This document shows, piece by piece, positions 7,597-12,311 of a stretch of DNA of 12,311 nt. The stretch spans positions 1-12,311 of the forward strand of contig JAGAJD010000085.1 in the NCBI GenBank assembly GCA_017626275.1, written 5' to 3'. Source of the DNA: Lachnospira sp. GTDB taxonomy: Bacteria; Bacillota; Clostridia; Lachnospirales; Lachnospiraceae. Position 1 is the stretch's first letter. Each line of letters begins with the position of its first letter. The notes beneath the pieces were generated by a model. It was given only the letters and a program-made list of their open reading frames with translations, did no database searches and had not been told where the DNA came from. Position numbers and translations under genes: made by a program.

Positions 7597-8514
7597 ATGA
7601 ATGGTATCATTAATGTATATAAAGAACAGGGGTACACTTCTCACGATGTTGTTGCAAAGCTGCGTGGAATTCTCCATATGAAAAAAATAGGGCATACCGG
7701 TACGCTTGACCCGGAAGCAGAGGGAGTTCTTCCTGTCTGCTTAGGGAAAGCTACGGGGTTATGCGGTATGATTACGGACTGGGGTAAGACTTATGAGGCA
7801 GTTATGCTTTTGGGAACTACCACAGACACGCAGGATACAACAGGGAAAGTGACAGGTACCTGTGAAGTACATGCTGATGAGTTACAGATTATTGACGCAT
7901 GTAATTCTTTTTTAGGGGAGTACTATCAGATTCCACCGATGTATTCAGCTTTGAAGCACAAGGGACATAAATTGTACGAATTGGCGAGACAGGGAATTGA
8001 AATCGAGCGGGCAGCCAGAAAAGTGTATATCCGGTCTATTCATATTAATGAGATTAATCTTGTTGATGAAGAAAAGACAGTTACCTTCACGGTGGAATGT
8101 TCTAAGGGAACATATATAAGAACGCTGTGTGAGGATATCGGAAAGAAGTTAGGCTGCGGTGCCTGTATGAAAAAGCTTGTGCGTACAGGGGTTGGCAGAT
8201 TCGGAATAGATGACAGCCTGACGCTTAATCAGATAGCGGCGTTGGTTTTAAAAGGGGAAATAGAACAAAACATAACGTTTGTTGATGAGATGTTTTCCGA
8301 TTTGAGAAAGCTTATTGTCCGGGAGGAATATCATAAACTTATCTATAACGGCAATAAGTTTTCGGGGAAAGCACTTTTGCAGGAAGAAGAAACAGAATAT
8401 AGTGAACAGGAGCAGTTCAGAATATATGACAGCAATGGTGTGTTTGTTGGAATATACGCTTATGGGAATGGCGTTTTTGCTCCTGTAAAAATGTTTTACA
8501 CGGCAGAGGTATAA
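7597..8514 (+). CDS. truB: tRNA pseudouridine-55 synthase TruB
   Basis: TruB converts uridine 55 in the T loop of most tRNAs to pseudouridine and also helps tRNA fold. The frame can start at ATG 7579, which overlaps the nrnA stop, but no ribosome binding site precedes it. ATG 7597 has AGAGG (7584-7588) eight bases upstream and gives the typical start MNGIINVYKEQGYTSHDVV and 305 residues. The catalytic motif GHTGTLDPEAEGVLPVCLGKAT holds the nucleophile Asp38. Further family motifs are YYQIPPMYSALKHKG and the segment CSKGTYIRTLCEDIGKKLG. The C-terminal part (about 230-305) is diverged but similar in length to the Bacillus protein. It is translated closely behind nrnA, in an operon with ribF. 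Confidence 0.96.
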   Translation: MNGIINVYKEQGYTSHDVVAKLRGILHMKKIGHTGTLDPEAEGVLPVCLGKATGLCGMITDWGKTYEAVMLLGTTTDTQDTTGKVTGTCEVHADELQIIDACNSFLGEYYQIPPMYSALKHKGHKLYELARQGIEIERAARKVYIRSIHINEINLVDEEKTVTFTVECSKGTYIRTLCEDIGKKLGCGACMKKLVRTGVGRFGIDDSLTLNQIAALVLKGEIEQNITFVDEMFSDLRKLIVREEYHKLIYNGNKFSGKALLQEEETEYSEQEQFRIYDSNGVFVGIYAYGNGVFAPVKMFYTAEV

Positions 8515-8563
8515 TTAATTACTAATGAAGTGCATTTAAAAATGAAAGGGGTGTGAACGTAAG

Positions 8564-9487
8564 GTGCAATATATTCAGGGAAATTCAGATTTTAATCTGG
8601 AGAGAGCATCGGCTGTTACGCTGGGGAAGTTTGACGGCGTTCACATGGGACATCAAAAGCTCATATCAATAATAAAAGAGAAAGCAGAAAAAGAGCAGCT
8701 TTTATCTGTTGTATTTACATTTGATAAAATTCCGTTAAGCATCTGCCCGCAGAAACATCAGCATTTTATAACTACTAACACTGAGCGCAGAATGTTTCTT
8801 GAAGGAATGGGGCTTGATGTTGAGGTTGAGTATCCGTTTACAAAGGAACTTATGAATACTGAACCTGAAAAATTTATAGAAGAGATAATTATTGACAAGC
8901 TTCATGCAAAATATGTGGTTGTGGGAACTGACTACCGTTTCGGAAAAGAAAGAGCGGGTACACCACAAATGCTTCTGGAAAAAGGACCGGAATATGGCTT
9001 TGAGACGATTATCGTGGAAAAAGAACGGTACAATGACAGGGAAATCAGCAGTACATATGTAAGAGAAGAGCTTAAGCTTGGACATATGGAAACGGTAAAT
9101 GTGCTTTTGGACAGACCGTATTCAATTTATGGTGTTGTATCAAAAGGCAAACAGCTTGGAAGACAGCTTAATCTTCCTACAATGAATATATATCCGCCGG
9201 ACAGCAAGCTGCTTCCTCCGAACGGTGTTTATGCGTCTGTTACATGCATTGACGGACAGAAATATTATGGCGTTACCAATCTTGGCGTGCGTCCTACATT
9301 AGATGACAGCCCGCTTTTAAGCGTGGAGACTAATTTGTTTGATTATGACAGCGAAGCGTATGGTCACTATATAGATGTGCAGCTTATGCATTTTTTACGG
9401 CAGGAAATGAAATTTGATTCAGTGGAAACCTTAAAGAAACAGATGGAAAGTGATGCTGCATTTGCAAGGGAAATGTTTATGCTGTAA
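8564..9487 (+). CDS. ribF: Bifunctional riboflavin kinase / FAD synthetase RibF
   Basis: RibF phosphorylates riboflavin to FMN and adenylates FMN to FAD. The N-terminal nucleotidyltransferase domain carries the signature LGKFDGVHMGH (20-30) and, later, ISSTYVREEL. The C-terminal riboflavin kinase domain (about 183-307) has GKQLGRQLNLPTMN with the PTxN motif at 205-208, then GVTNLGVRPT and VETNLFDYD with Glu255 as the likely catalytic base. Its length of 307 residues is normal. The start is GTG 8564; GAAAGGGG (8544-8551) lies 12 bases upstream, a little long. No FMN riboswitch or terminator is seen in the 49-base gap after truB, so it appears to depend on upstream transcription. It is the last gene of the conserved block before the inserted kinase. 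Confidence 0.96.
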   Translation: MQYIQGNSDFNLERASAVTLGKFDGVHMGHQKLISIIKEKAEKEQLLSVVFTFDKIPLSICPQKHQHFITTNTERRMFLEGMGLDVEVEYPFTKELMNTEPEKFIEEIIIDKLHAKYVVVGTDYRFGKERAGTPQMLLEKGPEYGFETIIVEKERYNDREISSTYVREELKLGHMETVNVLLDRPYSIYGVVSKGKQLGRQLNLPTMNIYPPDSKLLPPNGVYASVTCIDGQKYYGVTNLGVRPTLDDSPLLSVETNLFDYDSEAYGHYIDVQLMHFLRQEMKFDSVETLKKQMESDAAFAREMFML

Positions 9488-9503
9488 AATGTGCGTCACA
9501 TTT
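9487..9503. repeat. Perfect 17-base palindrome between ribF and the kinase gene
   Basis: AAATGTG (9487-9493) and CACATTT (9497-9503) are exact inverted repeats around CGT, beginning at the last base of the ribF stop codon and ending two bases before GGGGAGG (9506-9512), the kinase ribosome binding site. The half-site TGTG...CACA recalls Crp/Fnr-family operators, but their usual spacing is wider. As RNA it would form a 7-bp hairpin with a 3-base loop. It could be an operator, a processing hairpin, or chance. Confidence 0.45.
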
Positions 9504-9519
9504 ATGGGGAGGAATACAT

Positions 9520-11376
9520 ATGGTGAAACTCCAGTTTGGTTGTCTTGTAATTATATTGTTTATTATGGCAGTATATTTTTCGGTAAAACGTGTTAAGACA
9601 TATTCTCATAGGATATTTTCAGCATCATTGTTTGTGTCTTTATTTTATATGATTTTTGACATGATAACAGTGTACACTGTTAATCATCTGGATACAGTAC
9701 CGGCAAATATTAACCGTATATGCCACAATATATTTCTCGAAAGTATGCTTGCAGAGATATTTATATGTTTCCTGTATGCAGATTCGCTTATACATGAGGA
9801 GTATTGTACGCTCAAAAAGTATAATAAAATATGGTGGCTTCCTATTATAATTGCGATGATAGGAGTTGTTGCACTGCCGCTTAGGTATGTTGAGACACCT
9901 GCCGGAAATTATTCATGGGGACCGGCGGTGTTTATGGTGTTTTTTGTTGTTGCGGCATATATTGTTATTACGATAGTGACGCTTATATATCACTGGAAAA
10001 AAATTAATCAGAAAAAGCGTTTTGTTGTATTGCTGGCATACGGGGGACAGATGGTTATATCAACTTATCAGGCGATGCATCCTACGGTGCTTTTTACAAG
10101 TCTTGGTATTACTCTGATTAATCTGTCATTTTTCCTTACTGTGGAAAGTCCCGATGTACATCTTATAGAGCGGCTTAAGGAGGAAAAGCAGAGGGCAGAT
10201 GAGGCAAATGCGGCAAAATCAACATTTTTGTCGAATATGTCGCACGAGATAAGGACTCCGATGAATGCCATTGTAGGTCTTACGGAGGTTCTGCTTCGTA
10301 AGGAGTGGCCGCAGGAGGAGACAGGTTATCTTTTGAATATAAAAAGCTCCGGAAATGCACTGCTTGGTCTTATAAATGATTTGCTTGATTTTTCCAAAAT
10401 TGAATCGGGAAAATTTGTTATTAGTGAAGATACATATGATATTGCACAGCTTTTGCGTGATATACAGGTTATAGGACAAAACAGGATACAGGACAAAAAT
10501 ATTCAGCTTGTCATGGACGTTGATGCAAATATGCCGCGTATGCTGTACGGAGATGCACTCCGTATACGTCAGGTTATTATAAACATAATGAACAATGCAA
10601 TAAAGTTTACTGAGCAGGGTACAGTTACAATCAGTGCCAAGCAGACTTTGTGCAAAGAGGGAATGATAAAGCTGTTTATCTCCGTCAGAGATACCGGTCA
10701 GGGAATAAAGCAGGAAGACATGCAGAAGCTTTTTGATGCGTTTACACAGGTAGATATACACAAGAATCGTGGGAAAGAAGGTTCAGGTCTTGGACTTACA
10801 ATATCAAAACAGCTTGTGGAGCTGATGGGAGGAACGCTGAATCTTGAGAGTGAATACGGTAAGGGAAGTGAATTTTTCTTTACTATATGGCAGGGTGTAA
10901 GAGGCGATGAGGTTATCGGAAAATTCTCGGCTTTAGAAAATAATACTGCGGGTAAGAAAGCAAAAGAGGCAGGATTTACTGCACCTGATGCACATATTCT
11001 TCTTGTCGAGGATAACAAAATTAATCAGAAGGTTGCACTTGCAATATTAAAGCCGCTTCAGATGCAGATAGATGTTGCGGAAAACGGAGAGCAGGCTGTG
11101 GATATGGTTCGGGAGAACAGATATGACTTAGTGTTTATGGATCATTACATGGCTGTTATGGATGGCGTGGAGGCTACAAAAACGATACGTGCCATTGAAG
11201 GCGAATATTATAAGGAGCTGCCTATACTTGCGCTGACTGCAGATGCAGTTGTCGGTGTGAAAGAGCGCTTTATTGAAGCCGGAATGAATGATTTTGTATC
11301 AAAGCCGATTGATATGAATATGATTAGTGATAAGCTTCTTACATGGCTTCCGGATAGGTTGATTAAAAGAAAATAG
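9520..11376 (+). CDS. Membrane-bound hybrid sensor histidine kinase with receiver domain
   Basis: The 618-residue protein starts at ATG 9520, seven bases after GGGGAGG. About six or seven hydrophobic segments lie in the first 210 residues (near 5-22, 33-54, 70-88, 105-121, 134-157, 166-184, 190-207), with no evident large outer sensor domain. A short coiled linker (about 213-234, RLKEEKQRADEANAAKS) leads to the dimerisation box FLSNMSHEIRTP with phosphoacceptor His242. The ATPase domain has N box NNAIKF (Asn359), G1 DTGQG (391-395), F box and G2 GSGLGL (421-426). A receiver domain follows (about 491-612) with Asp498, phospho-site Asp541, Thr573 and Lys595. All key residues are present. The loop after Asp541 reads MDHYMAVMDG, where most receivers have a Pro in place of Ala. 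There is no HPt domain or output regulator next to it. The signal sensed is unknown. Confidence 0.93.
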   Translation: MVKLQFGCLVIILFIMAVYFSVKRVKTYSHRIFSASLFVSLFYMIFDMITVYTVNHLDTVPANINRICHNIFLESMLAEIFICFLYADSLIHEEYCTLKKYNKIWWLPIIIAMIGVVALPLRYVETPAGNYSWGPAVFMVFFVVAAYIVITIVTLIYHWKKINQKKRFVVLLAYGGQMVISTYQAMHPTVLFTSLGITLINLSFFLTVESPDVHLIERLKEEKQRADEANAAKSTFLSNMSHEIRTPMNAIVGLTEVLLRKEWPQEETGYLLNIKSSGNALLGLINDLLDFSKIESGKFVISEDTYDIAQLLRDIQVIGQNRIQDKNIQLVMDVDANMPRMLYGDALRIRQVIINIMNNAIKFTEQGTVTISAKQTLCKEGMIKLFISVRDTGQGIKQEDMQKLFDAFTQVDIHKNRGKEGSGLGLTISKQLVELMGGTLNLESEYGKGSEFFFTIWQGVRGDEVIGKFSALENNTAGKKAKEAGFTAPDAHILLVEDNKINQKVALAILKPLQMQIDVAENGEQAVDMVRENRYDLVFMDHYMAVMDGVEATKTIRAIEGEYYKELPILALTADAVVGVKERFIEAGMNDFVSKPIDMNMISDKLLTWLPDRLIKRK

Positions 11377-11379
11377 TAC

Positions 11380-11408
11380 TTGCATACAGTTATAAATTAT
11401 GGTATATT
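11380..11408 (+). promoter_or_regulatory. Promoter of rpsO
   Basis: TTGCAT (11380-11385) and TATATT (11403-11408) are 17 bases apart, and TGG directly before the -10 gives an extended -10 element. The upstream AGTAC overlaps the kinase stop codon. Transcription would begin near 11415, leaving a leader of about 83 bases. The -35 and its flank are identical to those of the tRNA-Glu promoter, suggesting strong growth-linked expression. Confidence 0.7.
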
Positions 11409-11422
11409 TTTAAAGTATGTTA

Positions 11423-11466
11423 GCCACTATTCAGATTCAGGACACTCCGACCTGATTCTTAGTAGC
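11423..11466 (+). promoter_or_regulatory. Structured rpsO leader, candidate S15 autoregulatory site
   Basis: The leader folds into one long hairpin. GCCACTA (11423-11429) pairs with TAGTAGC (11460-11466) with one mismatch, AGA (11433-11435) with TCT (11457-11459), and TCAGG (11437-11441) with CCTGA (11451-11455), around the loop ACACTCCGA. A 3-base bulge and a T-T mismatch interrupt it. It ends 13 bases before AAAGGAGG. S15 is known to repress its own mRNA in several bacteria through varied leader structures, so this is a reasonable candidate. The function is inferred. Confidence 0.45.
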
Positions 11467-11497
11467 AGGCGATTATTATAAAGGAGGAATATCAGAC

Positions 11498-11764
11498 ATG
11501 ATATCAAAGGAAAAGAAATCAGAAATTATTGCAGCATACGGAAGAAAGCCTGGCGATACAGGTTCTCCGGAAGTTCAGATTGCTATTTTAACAGAAAGAA
11601 TCAATGAACTTACAGAGCATTTAAAGGTTAATCAGAAGGATCATCATTCAAGAAGAGGTCTTTTGAAGATGGTTGGTAAGAGAAGAGCGTTACTTGAGTA
11701 TTTAAAGAAGAACGATATTGAAGGTTACAGAAATCTTATCGCTCGTCTTGGAATCAGAAAGTAA
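11498..11764 (+). CDS. rpsO: 30S ribosomal protein S15
   Basis: S15 is a primary binder of the central domain of 16S rRNA, where it holds helices 20-22 together, and forms part of an intersubunit bridge. The 88-residue product matches the family along its whole length, including [18 protein letters not shown] (residues 19-36), the RNA-contacting [20 protein letters not shown] (47-66) and the C-terminal helix ending in LGIRK. The ATG follows a strong AAAGGAGG site (11480-11487) by ten bases. It has its own promoter, a folded leader and a strong terminator, so it is likely transcribed mainly as a single gene although it lies at the end of the operon. pnp comes next, as in many bacteria. Confidence 0.98.
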   Translation: MISKEKKSEIIAAYGRKPGDTGSPEVQIAILTERINELTEHLKVNQKDHHSRRGLLKMVGKRRALLEYLKKNDIEGYRNLIARLGIRK

Positions 11765-11770
11765 TTTAAG

Positions 11771-11799
11771 AGGGCGGAGTATATTCTCCGCCTTTTTTT
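11771..11799 (+). terminator. Intrinsic terminator of rpsO
   Basis: GGCGGAG (11773-11779) pairs with CTCCGCC (11786-11792) around the loop TATATT, followed directly by seven T (11793-11799). It begins within ten bases of the rpsO stop codon. This is a textbook rho-independent terminator in the + direction. Confidence 0.95.
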
Positions 11800-11833
11800 A
11801 TCATATAGGAAACTGTGTTTCTTATATGATAAA
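11797..11833. repeat. 37-base palindrome after the rpsO terminator
   Basis: The two 17-base arms (11797-11813 and 11817-11833) are inverted repeats around the loop TGT, matching at all positions but one, which is a G-U pair in + strand RNA. The left arm shares its first Ts with the terminator tract. It is not followed by a T-run on either strand, so it does not look like a second terminator. It may be a dispersed palindromic repeat, an mRNA-stabilising 3' structure or part of the pnp leader. Confidence 0.7.
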
Positions 11834-11843
11834 TAATGTTAAT

Positions 11844-11926
11844 GGCAGAAGTTTATACCGAGACTGCTGAAAAGCATATCACAGCAGCCGTAGGCGTGTT
11901 TTTCAGTTGTTTCGGGCTTCTGTTGC
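11844..11926 (+). other. Structured intergenic stretch upstream of pnp
   Basis: Nested complementary segments form an extended stem: GCAGAAG (11845-11851) with CTTCTGT (11917-11923), CCGA (11858-11861) with TCGG (11912-11915), and CTGAAAAGCAT (11867-11877) with GTGTTTTTCAG (11896-11906). The apical part contains CACAGCAGCC. It could be an extended pnp leader hairpin, such as the one RNase III cleaves in E. coli, or a small RNA. A likely pnp promoter lies downstream, so transcription of this part is uncertain. Confidence 0.4.
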
Positions 11927-11927
11927 A

Positions 11928-11956
11928 TTATAAATAATAATGAGCTGTGGTATATT
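11928..11956 (+). promoter_or_regulatory. Probable promoter of pnp
   Basis: TGG followed by TATATT (11948-11956) gives an extended -10 element, the same nine bases as at the rpsO promoter. A weak -35, TTATAA (11928-11933), lies at 17-base spacing. Transcription would start near 11963, giving a leader of about 35 bases before the pnp ATG. It lies beyond the rpsO terminator, where pnp needs its own start. Confidence 0.5.
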
Positions 11957-11997
11957 ATGGATAATATCAAATGTATACATGGCGGAATGGAGATTAT

Positions 11998-12311
11998 ATG
12001 TTTAAACAATTTACAATGGAATTAGCAGGCAGAACCTTGCGTGTTGATATCGGCAGAGTTTGTGCACAGGCTAATGGTGCGGCTTTAATGCACTACGGTG
12101 ATACTGTTGTGCTTTCTACGGCAACTGCTTCAAAGGAACCGAGAGAGGGCGTTGACTTCTTCCCGTTAAGCGTGGAATATGAAGAAAAAATGTATGCAGT
12201 AGGAAAAATTCCGGGAGGATTTAATAAGAGAGAAGGAAAAGCATCAGAAAATGCTATTCTTACATCAAGAGTAATCGACCGTCCTATGCGTCCTTTATTT
12301 CCAAAGGATTA
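11998..12311 (+). CDS. pnp: Polyribonucleotide nucleotidyltransferase (PNPase), 5' part
   Basis: The first 104 codons are seen and the frame runs off the right edge. PNPase degrades RNA 3' to 5' using phosphate and works in mRNA turnover. The start ATG 11998 follows GGAG (11989-11992) by five bases. The N-terminus [21 protein letters not shown] and the first RNase PH domain are clear, including [13 protein letters not shown] (33-45), [20 protein letters not shown] (50-69), [15 protein letters not shown] (70-84) and [15 protein letters not shown] at the end. The second RNase PH domain and the KH and S1 domains lie outside the window. Position after rpsO is the conserved bacterial order. It probably has its own promoter just upstream. 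Confidence 0.97.
   Translation, partial: MFKQFTMELAGRTLRVDIGRVCAQANGAALMHYGDTVVLSTATASKEPREGVDFFPLSVEYEEKMYAVGKIPGGFNKREGKASENAILTSRVIDRPMRPLFPKD

Noticed and set aside
8515..8563. FMN riboswitch before ribF
   Set aside because: The gap is only 49 bases with no conserved FMN-element segments or terminator.
10219..10761. 180-residue minus-strand frame inside the kinase gene
   Set aside because: It is antisense to conserved kinase motifs, with no recognised domain.
11923..11928. TTGCAT as the -35 box of pnp
   Set aside because: It is 22 bases from the TATATT box, too far; TTATAA at 17 bases or the extended -10 explains the promoter better.

Overview
The window comes from a low-GC, Gram-positive anaerobe, most likely in the Clostridia and probably Lachnospiraceae. 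The gene order is that of the Firmicute nusA-infB operon. Genes sit close together behind purine-rich ribosome binding sites, and several begin with TTG or GTG. The histidine kinase has the linker style common in Lachnospiraceae. The family-level placement is an inference. All genes read on the + strand.

Left edge (1-709): the 3' end of a gene cut by the window. It encodes a HEPN-type ribonuclease domain that resembles Csm6 of type III-A CRISPR systems. No CRISPR array or other cas gene is visible, so only the end of a possible CRISPR module is seen.

709-1012: a tRNA-Glu(CTC) gene with its own promoter, followed by a terminator-like hairpin that lacks a good U-run, leading straight into rimP. 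Beginning the rimP-nusA operon with a tRNA parallels metY-rimP-nusA of E. coli, although the tRNA is different.

1012-9487: rimP, nusA, rnpM (ylxR), ylxQ, infB, rbfA, nrnA, truB, ribF. These cover 30S maturation (RimP, RbfA), transcription elongation and antitermination (NusA), RNase P modulation (RnpM), a small L7Ae-type RNA-binding protein, translation initiation (IF2), nanoRNA/pAp turnover (NrnA), tRNA pseudouridine-55 (TruB) and FMN/FAD synthesis (RibF). Gaps are short or negative, and no internal terminator was seen. infB carries a long Asn/Arg/Asp/Gly-rich repetitive linker and a plausible internal start. ylxP, present in the Bacillus order, is absent, and nrnA lies between rbfA and truB.

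9487-11376: a membrane-anchored hybrid histidine kinase sits between ribF and rpsO, where Bacillus has nothing. It has intact kinase and receiver motifs. No separate partner is encoded beside it.

11380-12311: rpsO has its own promoter, a structured leader that may be an S15 autoregulatory site, and a strong intrinsic terminator. Then come a long palindrome, a second structured stretch, a likely promoter, and the first 104 codons of pnp, cut by the right edge.

Most of the window is conserved core machinery. The parts worth a second look are the Csm6-like tail, the tRNA/rimP junction, the infB linker, the inserted kinase, and the folded RNA regions around rpsO and pnp. I found no clear new multi-gene system.
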